The notes: generated from the letters alone by a model not told the origin. Shown: positions 22,260 to 30,326, counted from the first letter of the stretch. The stretch: DNA of 32,374 bases from DASVSE01 sp036399715 (GCA_036399715.1 DASWMO010000149.1:1-32374), one strand, 5' to 3'. Translations and numbers: made by a program.

Positions 22260-22910
22260 ATGCCTGCGTTTCCGCCCACTGCACGCGCGATCCTTTTCGC
22301 TGCCATCGCCTTCTCCGCCTGTACGTCCGACGAGCCGGCCGGCACAGCCGACGCTGGCGCGGCTGACACGACAGCGGCCGCACAGACCAATGCCACGGGC
22401 ACCAAGGCCGAGCGCGCTGCGACTGCCGGTATCTCGGACGAAGACGTGGCCTATCTCGACTCGACCGAAGTCCCCGTCTACCTCCCCGCCCTGCCTGAGG
22501 GCTGGCGGCTCGAGGAGGTCTTCACGGAGCGGGACAACGAGAACGACACCTTTGTCCACTTCTACTCGGCGACGTACCGCACCCCCGACAGCACCTGCGT
22601 GGTCATCTCGGGACGGGAGGAGGGGACGGACGGCTTCCCCCCTAGCTGGCCCTCCACCCCGCCGAATGAGCGCAACGTGACCGTCGCCGGCATCCCGGTA
22701 GACGGCCCGGTCCGGCTCGGGTGGGGCGTCGCCGGCGAGGGGGCCACGGGCTGGGAGGGCGGCCTCGTCGCGACCGAGGAGTTCGTGATGGACGGGCACT
22801 CCTACGTCGTCGAGACCTCCGGCGATGAGGGGTGCCAGATGGCCTCGCACGAGGACGTCGAGACGTTCCTCACCTCGCTCCGCGCGCTGGACCCGGCCCT
22901 GGACGCCTAG
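22260..22910 (+). CDS. Lipoprotein, fourth tandem paralog
   Basis: A 216-residue lipoprotein. Lipobox FSAC (Cys21, then TSDEP), linker with DAGAADTTA, shared domain: TKAERAATAGISDEDVAYLD, VPVYLPALPEGWRLEEVFTE, STCVVISGREEG (Cys113), VTVAGIPVDGPVRLGWGVAG, ATGWEGGLVATEEF, EGCQMASHEDVETFLTSLRA (Cys192). Both domain cysteines are kept. All four copies have Cys-Thr-Ser/Asp after the lipobox and the same LP-x-GW and GP-x-x-LGW core. The leader (CACCTAAACCCAC) has no Shine-Dalgarno. It is followed by a strong stem-loop that ends the array. Confidence 0.83.
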   Translation: MPAFPPTARAILFAAIAFSACTSDEPAGTADAGAADTTAAAQTNATGTKAERAATAGISDEDVAYLDSTEVPVYLPALPEGWRLEEVFTERDNENDTFVHFYSATYRTPDSTCVVISGREEGTDGFPPSWPSTPPNERNVTVAGIPVDGPVRLGWGVAGEGATGWEGGLVATEEFVMDGHSYVVETSGDEGCQMASHEDVETFLTSLRALDPALDA

Positions 22911-22944
22911 CGGAACCAGACGCACTCGTCTCCGACGTATCCGG

Positions 22945-22971
22945 CCCGGCCGAGCCTCGCGCTCGGCCGGG
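22945..22971 (+). terminator. Terminator at the end of the lipoprotein array
   Basis: A perfect 11-bp stem (CCCGGCCGAGC / GCTCGGCCGGG) with a 5-nt CTCGC loop, 35 nt after the fourth paralog and 43 nt before priA. It is followed by TCTGTGAC, not a real T-run. Confidence 0.7.
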
Positions 22972-23013
22972 TCTGTGACGCAGGGCCGACGCGGGCCGGG
23001 CTAGCTTGGCTGG

Positions 23014-25473
23014 ATGCCCCACTGTGTCGGAGTCGTCCCGCTCGCGCCCGTCGACGGCGTGTTCACGTACCGCGTGCCCGCGGCCCTCGCCGCCGAGGCG
23101 GGCGTCGGCGCGCGCGTGCTCATCCCGTTCGGCCGAAGGACCGTCACGGGCGTCGTCGTGCAGGCCGGCGCCGAGGCATCGGAGACGGCGCGCGAGATCG
23201 TGGACGTGCTCGACCCGCCCGGGGCGGGCCTGACGCCCGAACTGCTCGCCCTCACGCATTGGGTTGCGGCGTACACGCTTTGTTCGTGGGGCGAGGCGCT
23301 ACGGGCCGCGCTTCCGAGCGGGACCGACGTCGAGAGCCGTCGGACGGTCCGCGCACGTGCGGCGTCGTGGCCCGAGGCGGACGGGCAGGCCGTGCTCGAC
23401 GCCCTCGCTGGCCGAGACGGCCTCACGACGGCCGCCCTCGCCGAGGCCCTCGGACGCGCGACGGCCCCGACGAGCCTGCTGCGCCGCATGGAAGCGGCCG
23501 GCGCCGTCTCGGTCGAGGACGAGATGCAGGCGGCCCGTGCGCGTCCGCGCGTCGTGAAGCACCTGCGCCTCGCGTCGTCCGGCGACGGCGCCGCCGGTGA
23601 CGGCGCGACCGGCGGTGACGGCGCGACCGGCGGCAAGCAGCGCCTGCTGCTCGACGTGCTCGCGCGCGGCCCGCAGCGGCAGGCCGACGCGCTCCGCGAG
23701 GCCGGCGCGAGCGCCTCGACGGCCGCGTCGCTCGCCCGCCTCGGCCTCGTCGAGGTCTACGACGCCGAGGTCGAGCGCCGCCCGGACGGCCTCGACGAGG
23801 ATGCGCCCGCGCCGCCACCGGCGCTCGACCTCCACCCGGCCCAGACGGCCGCCCTCGGCGCCATCGTCGGGGCCGTCTCGGCGCACAAGCCGGCGACGTT
23901 CCTGCTCGACGGCGTGACGGGCTCGGGCAAGACCGAGGTCTACCTCCGCGCGCTCCGCGCGTGCCTCGATGCCGGCCGGACGGCCCTCGTGCTCGTGCCC
24001 GAGATCGCGCTCACGCCGCAGACGGTCCGCCGCTTTACGGCCCACTTTCCGGGCCGCGTCGCTGTGATGCACAGCCGGATGAGCCCCGGCGAGCGCCTCG
24101 ACGCGTGGACGCGCATCCGGAGCGGGCGCTACCCGGTCGTCGTGGGCCCGCGGAGCGCGGTCTTCGCGCCCGTCGAGCGCCTCGGCCTTATCGTCGTGGA
24201 CGAGGAGCACGAGGCGAGCTACAAGCAGTTCGACCCGGCCCCGCGGTACCACGCCCGGGATGTCGCCGTGATGCGCGCGCACCGGGCGGGCGCCGTCTGC
24301 GTGCTCGGGAGCGCGACGCCGAGCCTTGAAACCGTCGCCAACGTGCGCGCGGGCAAGTACGTCCGCTTGGAGATGGCCGAGCGCGTGCCCGTCAACGGGC
24401 GCGAGCCCGCGCCGCTCCCGCCGGTTCGTGTCATCGACCTCACGCGCGAGCGCGAGATCCGCCGACTCAAGGGGGCCCTCTCGCACCCGCTCCGCGAGGC
24501 GATCCAGGCGCGGCTCGACCGCGGCGAGCAGACGATCCTGCTCCAGAACCGCCGCGGCTACGCTCCCGTCTTGCAGTGCGAGGACTGTGGCCACACGCCG
24601 ATGTGCCGCGATTGCGCGGTCTCGCTGACGGTTCACAAGTCGACCCGTAACCTGCGATGCCACACGTGCGGCCGCGCCGAGCGCCTGCCCCAGATGTGCC
24701 CGTCGTGCGGTGGGCCTGACCTCCGGCAGTTAGGAGCCGGCACGCAACGTGTCGAGGAGGAGGTTGCCGAGGTCTTTCCCGCGGCGCGTGTGCTCCGGAT
24801 GGACCTCGACACGACGACGCGCCGCGGCGCGCACCGCCAGCTGCTCGACCGCTTCGGCCGCGGCGAGGCGGATATCCTGCTAGGCACGCAGATGGTCGCC
24901 AAAGGCCTGGACTTTCCGCGCGTGACGCTCGTCGGCGTCGTCGACGCGGACACGGGAATGCTGCTGCCGGACTTCCGCGCGGCCGAGCGCGCGTTCCAGC
25001 TGCTCGCGCAGGTCGCAGGGCGTGCCGGCCGACACGACCTTCCTGGCGAGGTGCTCCTCCAGACGCGCAACCCGGACCACCCGGCCGTTCGCTTCGCGCT
25101 CGCCCACGACGTGGCCGGCTTCGCGCGCCACGAGATGGCCGAGCGGCAACTGCTGGACTACCCGCCGTTCGTCCGCCTCGTCGGCGTCGAGTTCAAGGGC
25201 CCGCACGACCGCTCGACGCGCGACCTCGCCGACCGGTGGACGGCCGCGCTTCGCCGCGAGGCGGGCACGATCGCGGGCACGACGGTTCTCGGACCCGTCC
25301 CGGCCTTCGTGGGGCGCATCAAGGGGTTCTGGCGCGTCCACGCGTTGCTCAAGGCGCCGCGTGCGCTGCCGTCGTCCGTCCTCGGAGCTGCTCTCCGGCG
25401 TGTCGTCGCGGCCGTCCCGCCGCCCGGCGGCCACCGGGTCAATGTGGATGTCGACCCGGTCGGGCTGTTTTAG
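23014..25473 (+). CDS. priA: Primosomal protein N' (replication restart helicase PriA)
   Basis: An 819-residue SF2 helicase that reloads the replisome at stalled forks. The N-terminal DNA-binding domain has VDGVFTYRVP and GARVLIPFGRRTVTGVVV. The helicase core shows Walker A GVTGSGKTEVYLRAL (near residue 303), VLVPEIALTPQ, VGPRSAVFAP, the Walker B DEEH box VVDEEHEASYKQ, LGSATPSLE and GTQMVAKGLDFPRVTLVG. The zinc-binding insert has four pairs of Cys (CEDCGHTPMCRDC, CHTCG, CPSCGG). QVAGRAGR is motif VI. A low-complexity Gly/Asp/Ala stretch (GDGAAGDGATGGDGATGG, near residue 200) separates the N-terminal part from the helicase and is a lineage quirk. The start lacks the usual C-rich leader (GGCTAGCTTGGCTGG). 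Confidence 0.97.
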   Translation: MPHCVGVVPLAPVDGVFTYRVPAALAAEAGVGARVLIPFGRRTVTGVVVQAGAEASETAREIVDVLDPPGAGLTPELLALTHWVAAYTLCSWGEALRAALPSGTDVESRRTVRARAASWPEADGQAVLDALAGRDGLTTAALAEALGRATAPTSLLRRMEAAGAVSVEDEMQAARARPRVVKHLRLASSGDGAAGDGATGGDGATGGKQRLLLDVLARGPQRQADALREAGASASTAASLARLGLVEVYDAEVERRPDGLDEDAPAPPPALDLHPAQTAALGAIVGAVSAHKPATFLLDGVTGSGKTEVYLRALRACLDAGRTALVLVPEIALTPQTVRRFTAHFPGRVAVMHSRMSPGERLDAWTRIRSGRYPVVVGPRSAVFAPVERLGLIVVDEEHEASYKQFDPAPRYHARDVAVMRAHRAGAVCVLGSATPSLETVANVRAGKYVRLEMAERVPVNGREPAPLPPVRVIDLTREREIRRLKGALSHPLREAIQARLDRGEQTILLQNRRGYAPVLQCEDCGHTPMCRDCAVSLTVHKSTRNLRCHTCGRAERLPQMCPSCGGPDLRQLGAGTQRVEEEVAEVFPAARVLRMDLDTTTRRGAHRQLLDRFGRGEADILLGTQMVAKGLDFPRVTLVGVVDADTGMLLPDFRAAERAFQLLAQVAGRAGRHDLPGEVLLQTRNPDHPAVRFALAHDVAGFARHEMAERQLLDYPPFVRLVGVEFKGPHDRSTRDLADRWTAALRREAGTIAGTTVLGPVPAFVGRIKGFWRVHALLKAPRALPSSVLGAALRRVVAAVPPPGGHRVNVDVDPVGLF

Positions 25474-25597
25474 ACGGCGAGCAGACGGCTGTCGGGCCTT
25501 CCCCGAGCGCGTCGTGCAGGCGTACCGGAACTGGCCCGGACGGCGGACCCCGGAGTCGGACACCAGCCGTTAGAGCGGTCCCTTCTCCTCCACTCCC

Positions 25598-26557
25598 ATG
25601 CGCTCCCTTCCACTCGCCGCCCTTCTCATCGCGGTCCCGGCCCTCGCCCAGACCGCCCCGACGCCCGGTACGGCCGACGCCCGCGCCGACCCGTCTCAGC
25701 CGTTCAACCAGACCGCCGACCAGTTGCGGGCCGACCCGACCGGCATCGATACCCGCACGGTCGCGCCGCGGGACGGCGCCGACGAGGTCGTTCTCCGGAA
25801 TCCGACCCTCGAGTCGGGCAGCGCGCTCGACGCGCGCAGCTTCGAGCGCCTCGACCGCGACGTGCGCACGCTCGGGCAGGATCCGAGCGCTGCCCGCTAC
25901 GCTCAGGAGCGCGACGCCCTCCGTCGTGAATACGACGCCCTCGGCACGACGGCCACGCCCGAGGCGCGCATGCGCGTGATGCAGCGCTACGAGGACCTCG
26001 ACGCCAGCGTCGCGATGGCGCGCATGAACACCGCCTCGCGCGCCGATTACTTCCGCATGGCTGATGATCGGATGCAGGCCTACGACCGGGACATCCAGGC
26101 GTCGCGCGCCGCCTTCCTCTCCGCGCAGGGCGACGCACGCGCCGAGCGCGCGGCCGAGCTGATTCGCCTCCGCCGCCAGCGCAACATGTACCGTGACGAG
26201 GTCTTCTCCATCCGCGGCGCGGGTGCGAGCGGCTTCGAGGCGGCCCGACGGGCCTCCGCGCAGAACCTCGCGCGCTACGACACCGAGTTCCGGACCGGCC
26301 GGCGCAACCTCATGGCGCAGAACTCGATGGGTTCGCAGGGCACCCAGGGTGCGATGGGCGCTCAGGGCTCGATGGGGTCGCAGGGTTCGATGGGCACGCA
26401 GCGCTCGATGGGCACTGGCACCCAGGGATCGATGGGTACGCAGGGCACCCAAGGTTCAATGGGCACGCAGGGCTCTACAGGGACCCAGGGCTCGACGGGC
26501 ACGCAAGGTTCGACGGGCTCGCAGCCGTCCGGCACGACGACGCGTCCGCGGAACTAG
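25598..26557 (+). CDS. Secreted helical protein with Gly-X-Y repeat tail
   Basis: A 319-residue exported protein. Signal peptide MRSLPLAALLIAVPALA then QTAPT. The centre (about residues 70-235) is charged and helical, probably coiled-coil (ERLDRDVRTLG, YAQERDALRREYDALG, AERAAELIRLRRQRNMYRDE). From about residue 244 the tail is low complexity: glycine at nearly every third position (GSQ-GTQ-GAM-GAQ-GSM) for about 65 residues, ending PSGTTTRPRN. It looks collagen-like in spacing but has no proline in the repeat. I recognise no family; surface or periplasmic structural role is possible. The leader is C/T-rich (CTCCTCCACTCCC). A strong terminator follows. Confidence 0.75.
   Translation: MRSLPLAALLIAVPALAQTAPTPGTADARADPSQPFNQTADQLRADPTGIDTRTVAPRDGADEVVLRNPTLESGSALDARSFERLDRDVRTLGQDPSAARYAQERDALRREYDALGTTATPEARMRVMQRYEDLDASVAMARMNTASRADYFRMADDRMQAYDRDIQASRAAFLSAQGDARAERAAELIRLRRQRNMYRDEVFSIRGAGASGFEAARRASAQNLARYDTEFRTGRRNLMAQNSMGSQGTQGAMGAQGSMGSQGSMGTQRSMGTGTQGSMGTQGTQGSMGTQGSTGTQGSTGTQGSTGSQPSGTTTRPRN
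26327..26523 (+). repeat. In-gene repeats encoding the Gly-X-Y tail
   Basis: Short in-frame DNA repeats based on CAGGGCTCGATGGGC-like and CAGGGCTCGACGGGC-like units of about 9-18 nt. The 3' units are the most alike (three successive GST-GTQ/GSQ units), which suggests recent slippage. Two short out-of-phase steps occur (RSM-GTG-TQG). Confidence 0.8.
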
Positions 26558-26576
26558 ACGCGGCCTCAGACTTGCC

Positions 26577-26613
26577 AGCGCGGGCGGGCGTCAGTTGGAC
26601 GCCCGCCCGCGCT
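26577..26613. terminator. Bidirectional terminator between convergent genes
   Basis: A perfect 16-bp stem (AGCGCGGGCGGGCGTC / GACGCCCGCCCGCGCT) with a 5-nt AGTTG loop. It lies 19 nt after the plus-strand stop and only 3 nt before the stop codon of the minus-strand hydrolase, so it serves both. Confidence 0.85.
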
Positions 26614-26616
26614 CTG

Positions 26617-27672
26617 TTATGGGGCAGGAGTGAGCGCCCGCAGAAGCTGGCCCGCGAGCGCATCCAGCGGCCCCGCTGCTCCACTGTTGGCCAGCAGCAC
26701 GACGCCCACGTCCGCCCCGGGCAGCACGCCGACGAACGCGACGGACCCGAACGTCGCGCCGTTGTGGAGGACCGCCTGGACCGGCCCCTCGGCCTCGGGC
26801 AGCAGGTGCCACGCGAGGCCGACGCGGAAGCGGCCCGTCGCCGAAAACCGTGGCGCCGTCGCGAGCCGGATCGCGTCGGCGAGGGCCGGTGTGCGGTCGG
26901 GCCGGGCGATGGCCTCGGCGAGCGTCAGCAGGTCGGCGGCATTCGAGCGGAGCGCGCCGGCACCGGCGAGCGCGTCCGTCCACGACCACGGCGCAACCGG
27001 CGTGCCGGACCCGGTCTGCGGAGCCGCAACCGGACCGCTCGTCGTCGTCGAGGTGAGCCCGAGCGGCTCGATCACGTCGCGACGCAGGAGGGCCTCGACG
27101 CCCAGCCCCGCGCGCCGCGCGAGGGCCCACGCGAGCATTCCGGCGCCGACGTTGGAGTAGCTGTACGCCGCCCCCGCCGAGTCGGGCCGGACGGTCGCGG
27201 CGAAGCGCATCAGGTCCGCCGGGCTATAGTCCGCGTACGGGTCCAGGATGGACGCCGGGGTGAACGGCGCGGGCAGCCGCGGCAGGCCCGACGCGTGCGA
27301 GGCGAGGTCGCCGAGCGTCACGGGCCGCCCGACGACCGCGAGACGGACCGAGTCGGGCAGGAGCGCCTGAACGGGTGTGCCGAGCGCGACCTCGCCGCGG
27401 CCGACGGCCTGCGCAAGCGCGAGCGCCGTGAACGTCTTGGTGACCGACCCGATCTCGTAGCGCGTCCGCGCGTCCGGCGCTGCGTCGTCGACGAGCCCGT
27501 AGCCGACGACCGTCCGCACGCCGCCGCGCGTGACCGCGACGACGAGGCTGGGCGCGTTCGTCTGGGCCAAAAAGGCCCGCGCGAGCGAGTCGACGCCCGC
27601 CGGGAGCGTCTGGGCGCGCGCGGGCAGCGCGAGCATCAGGGCGAGCGCGGCGAGGGTGAGGAGGCGGAGCAT
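26617..27672 (-). CDS. Serine hydrolase of the beta-lactamase/DD-peptidase class C family
   Basis: A 351-residue exported protein. Signal peptide MLRLLTLAALALMLALPARA then QTLPA. The nucleophile motif S-x-x-K is in YEIGSVTKTFTAL (Ser near residue 74); the Y-x-N motif in YSYSNVGAGML; the third motif, H-x-G, in HNGATFGSVAF. LASHASGLPRLP is also characteristic. These relatives include esterases, D-amino-acid peptidases and true AmpC enzymes. The wide family usually has hydrolase rather than antibiotic-resistance roles, so I do not call it a beta-lactamase. ATG 27672 is preferred since it opens the signal peptide; an ATG eight codons upstream (27696) is possible. It is transcribed away from the SRP RNA gene. 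Confidence 0.88.
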   Translation of the reverse strand: MLRLLTLAALALMLALPARAQTLPAGVDSLARAFLAQTNAPSLVVAVTRGGVRTVVGYGLVDDAAPDARTRYEIGSVTKTFTALALAQAVGRGEVALGTPVQALLPDSVRLAVVGRPVTLGDLASHASGLPRLPAPFTPASILDPYADYSPADLMRFAATVRPDSAGAAYSYSNVGAGMLAWALARRAGLGVEALLRRDVIEPLGLTSTTTSGPVAAPQTGSGTPVAPWSWTDALAGAGALRSNAADLLTLAEAIARPDRTPALADAIRLATAPRFSATGRFRVGLAWHLLPEAEGPVQAVLHNGATFGSVAFVGVLPGADVGVVLLANSGAAGPLDALAGQLLRALTPAP

Positions 27673-27827
27673 GTCAGGCGGGGAGAAGGCGGGCATCACG
27701 TACCGCCGCCCTGTTCGGTTGCGCCGGGCGCACGGAGGTTTGCGCCCGGATTCCCCGTCCCTTCGCACGGCGGCGGCGGCGCGCGTTGGTATGTTGCGCG
27801 TCGCCGGCCGCCTCAGGGCTCGCCGGC

Positions 27828-27938
27828 AGAGTGAGGGCACGTCCCGTACGACCAGCTCCTCCTGAACTCCGCCAGGGCCGGAAGGCAGCAACGGTAGGGA
27901 GTCGATGCGGTGCGATACGGATCGCGTGCCCTCACTCT
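27828..27938 (+). ncRNA. ffs: Signal recognition particle RNA (bacterial small type, 4.5S-like)
   Basis: The conserved apical hairpin of SRP RNA is present: CCGCCAGGGCCGGAAGGCAG, then CAACGGTAGGG, including the GGAA tetraloop and the asymmetric loop that binds Ffh. The ends pair perfectly over 14 nt (AGAGTGAGGGCACG at 27828-27841 with CGTGCCCTCACTCT at 27925-27938), giving about 111 nt with no Alu domain. A TTTTGGTTTTTAT run follows, the clearest T-rich terminator tail in the window. The RNA joins Ffh to target nascent membrane and secreted proteins. The exact ends are set by the stem and could be a few bases off. Confidence 0.93.
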
Positions 27939-28049
27939 TTTGGTTTTTATCGAGCCCGGACATGGGTGCCGTGGCACGGATTCGCCCCCGATTCCCCGGA
28001 CGCCGGGCCGGGCCGGGCTACCTTCGGAGCCGCTCTCACCCCCGCTCCG

Positions 28050-28376
28050 ATGGTTCTCCCGATTGCCCAGGCCGGCCCCGCCCTGTTCGGCGGCTCGATG
28101 CTGCCGCTCTTCGCGGCCCTCTTTCTCGTGATGTACTTCACGATGATCCGCCCGCAGGCCCGGGCCGCCAAGGCGCACCGCGCGCTCGTCGAGGGGCTCC
28201 AGAAGGGCGACCGCGTCGTGACGCAGGGCGGGCTCCACGGCACCATCACGCGCGTCGACGAGACGACCGTCGTGATGTCCGTCGAGGACGGGACGCGCCT
28301 CCGCGTCGAGCGCTCGCGCGTCGCCGTCGTGCTCGTCAAAGACGCCCCGAAGGAGGCCGCGGTCTCGGTCAACTGA
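28050..28376 (+). CDS. yajC: Preprotein translocase accessory subunit YajC
   Basis: A 108-residue inner-membrane protein. One N-terminal helix (SMLPLFAALFLVMYFTMI, about residues 16-33), then the family signature RPQARAAKAHRALVEGLQKG and DRVVTQGGLHGTITRVDE, and a short beta domain. It associates with SecDF and helps the Sec translocon. ATG 28050 precedes the helix; the frame is open upstream through the SRP RNA gene but is not coding there. Its place 111 nt behind ffs puts two secretion components side by side. Confidence 0.93.
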   Translation: MVLPIAQAGPALFGGSMLPLFAALFLVMYFTMIRPQARAAKAHRALVEGLQKGDRVVTQGGLHGTITRVDETTVVMSVEDGTRLRVERSRVAVVLVKDAPKEAAVSVN

Positions 28377-28474
28377 CCTGCCTCGGCTCTGAGCACGCGC
28401 CTCGGGCGAATTCTCGGCCCGCTCGGCACCCGGCACAGCCCGGCCCGTAGTGCCGGAAACCCACCCGCACCCCG

Positions 28475-29797
28475 ATGGCTGACCTCGCCCCGGACGCCAC
28501 CGCCCCGGACGCCCCCTCGTCCGCCGGCCCAGTCCGCTTCGACTCGGTCGAGAGCGCGCTCGACGACCTTCGCAACGGCCGCCTCGTTGTCGTCGTGGAC
28601 GATGAGGACCGCGAGAACGAGGGCGACTTTATCGGCGTCGCCGAGCTTGTCACGCCCGACAGCGTCAACTTTATGGCGAGCGAGGGGCGCGGCCTGATGT
28701 GCGTCCCGATCACGGGCGAGCAGGCTGCAATCCTCGGCCTCCCGATGATGGAGACCGTCAATACGGCCCTGCACGACACGCCGTTCACGGTCTCCGTCGA
28801 CCTCCGCGAAGGGACGACGACCGGGATCTCGGCGGCCGACCGGGCCGCGACCATCCGGGCCCTCGCCGATCCCACGGCGCGGCCGGCCGACTTTGCCCGT
28901 CCGGGCCACATCTTCCCGCTCCGGGCCGTCCCCGGCGGGGTTCTCCGCCGCGCGGGCCACACCGAGGCCGCCGTCGACCTCGCGCGCCTCGCCGGGATGA
29001 AGCCCGCCGGCGTGCTGATCGAGATCCTCAACCCCGACGGCACGATGGCCCGCACGCCCGAGCTGCGCGAGATTGCGGACCGCCACGGGCTGAAGCTCAT
29101 CACGATCGCCTCGCTTATCGCCTACCGGATGCGGACCGAGGCGCTCGTCGCCAAGCTCGTCGAGGTGGACCTCCCGACGGCTCACGGCCGCTTCCGCCTC
29201 GCGGCCTACGAGGAGACGCTGACGGGCGACGTCCACCTCGCGCTCGTCAAGGGCACATGGACCGAGGACGAGCCCGTCCTGGTGCGCGTCCACAGCCAGT
29301 GCGTCACCGGCGACATCTTCGGCTCGGCGCGGTGCGACTGCGGTGACCAGCTCGCGCAGGCGATGGCGCGTGTCGAGGCCGAGGGTCGGGGCGTGATCCT
29401 GTACATGAAGCAGGAAGGGCGCGGCATCGGGCTCGTCAACAAGCTCCGCGCGTACGCCCTCCAGGAGCAGGGCATGGACACCGTCGAGGCCAACGTCGCC
29501 CTCGGCTTCAAGCCCGACGCGCGCGACTACGGAACCGGCTGCCAGATCCTGCGCGCCGAGGGCGTCCGGAAGATGCGCCTGATGACCAACAACCCGACCA
29601 AGCGCATCGGGCTTGAGGGCTACGGACTCGAAATCATCGAGACGGTCCCGGTCGAGGCCGTCCCGGGCGCCCACAACGCGGGTTACCTGCGGACCAAGCG
29701 CGACCGGATGGGCCACACGCTCGCCTCGGACCTGCTCGGCGCGGCGACGCCCCACGACGCCGCCGTCCTCGGGGGCATTCTGGACGGCAACGGGTGA
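28475..29797 (+). CDS. ribBA: Bifunctional riboflavin enzyme: DHBP synthase / GTP cyclohydrolase II
   Basis: A 440-residue cytoplasmic fusion. The N-terminal half (RibB) makes 3,4-dihydroxy-2-butanone 4-phosphate from ribulose-5-phosphate: VVDDEDRENEGDFI, FMASEGRGLMCVPI, DLREGTTTGISAADRA, FPLRAVPGGVLRRAGHTEAA. The C-terminal half (RibA) opens GTP: VRVHSQCVTGDIFGSARCDC (zinc cysteines), YMKQEGRGIGLVNKLRAYAL, DYGTGCQILRAEGV, MTNNPTKRIGLEGYG. All active-site residues I can check are present. The N-terminus has an acidic 20-residue lead. The short upstream region (28377-28474) has no recognisable FMN riboswitch. Confidence 0.97.
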   Translation: MADLAPDATAPDAPSSAGPVRFDSVESALDDLRNGRLVVVVDDEDRENEGDFIGVAELVTPDSVNFMASEGRGLMCVPITGEQAAILGLPMMETVNTALHDTPFTVSVDLREGTTTGISAADRAATIRALADPTARPADFARPGHIFPLRAVPGGVLRRAGHTEAAVDLARLAGMKPAGVLIEILNPDGTMARTPELREIADRHGLKLITIASLIAYRMRTEALVAKLVEVDLPTAHGRFRLAAYEETLTGDVHLALVKGTWTEDEPVLVRVHSQCVTGDIFGSARCDCGDQLAQAMARVEAEGRGVILYMKQEGRGIGLVNKLRAYALQEQGMDTVEANVALGFKPDARDYGTGCQILRAEGVRKMRLMTNNPTKRIGLEGYGLEIIETVPVEAVPGAHNAGYLRTKRDRMGHTLASDLLGAATPHDAAVLGGILDGNG

Positions 29798-29837
29798 GGG
29801 TGGAAGGGATCACATGTGTTTCTCCCTTCCACCTCAC
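29794..29837. terminator. Stem-loop terminator overlapping the ribBA stop codon
   Basis: GTGAGGGTGGAAGGGA (29794-29809) pairs with TCCCTTCCACCTCAC (29823-29837), with one bulged G and a 13-nt loop. The left arm starts inside the last codons of ribBA and includes its TGA. It sits between convergent genes. Confidence 0.72.
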
Positions 29838-29863
29838 TAACCCGTCCACTTGCACCCCTCCTC

Positions 29864-30301
29864 CTACTGCCGGAAGATGCCGAAGCCGTAGTAGCACGGG
29901 CTCGACGAGCACGCATGCATCCGGACTTTGAGCCGGAAGGTGCCGTTGCGAACCGGCGTCACGTTCACGACCGGCCGGTCGTCGGCTGCCGTGTCCGAGT
30001 CGATGAGGTTGTTGTTGTTGTCGTAAAGCCAGAAGTCGATGTCCGAGCAGTCGTTGTCGCAGGCGCCCGTGATGGCGAAGTTGCGGTCGCGCTGGAGCGG
30101 GAACGTAAACACCCGCTCGGAGCCCTCGGCGAGGCTTGCCGTGGTGTAGGCGCGCGTGCGCGTGAAGCCCTCGCCGCTCAGAACGGAGCGCGCCCCGTCG
30201 AGGTAGCGGGTGACCTGCTGGACGTACTCGTTCTGAGCCGACGCCGGGGCAGCGCTGAGCAGGAAGGCGGCGAGGAGGACGCCGAAAAGAGAGAAACGCA
30301 T
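29864..30301 (-). CDS. Small secreted protein with two cysteine pairs, PPC-like fold
   Basis: A 145-residue exported protein. Signal peptide MRFSLFGVLLAAFLLSAAPA, ending SA before QNEYV. The mature part begins with a helix (VQQVTRYLDGAR) and continues as a beta sandwich: SERVFTFPLQRDRNFAITGA, DIDFWLYDNNNNLIDSDTAA, FRLKVRMHACSSSPCYYGFG. The pattern of hydrophobic strands around D-x-D-x-x-L-Y-D resembles bacterial pre-peptidase C-terminal-like (PPC) domains. Four Cys lie as GACDNDCSD and ACSSSPCYYG, likely two disulfides. Function unknown. ATG 30301 opens the signal peptide; leader CAGCCTCTATTGCG has no Shine-Dalgarno. Confidence 0.75.
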   Translation of the reverse strand: MRFSLFGVLLAAFLLSAAPASAQNEYVQQVTRYLDGARSVLSGEGFTRTRAYTTASLAEGSERVFTFPLQRDRNFAITGACDNDCSDIDFWLYDNNNNLIDSDTAADDRPVVNVTPVRNGTFRLKVRMHACSSSPCYYGFGIFRQ

Positions 30302-30326
30302 CGCAATAGAGGCTGGGGGGAGCGGT

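Noticed and set aside
28377..28474. FMN riboswitch before ribBA
   Set aside because: The spacer is under 100 nt and lacks the conserved RFN-element blocks.
27947..29755. A 602-residue minus-strand open frame opposite yajC and ribBA
   Set aside because: Antisense to ribBA, which has all its catalytic motifs; composition is shadow-like.
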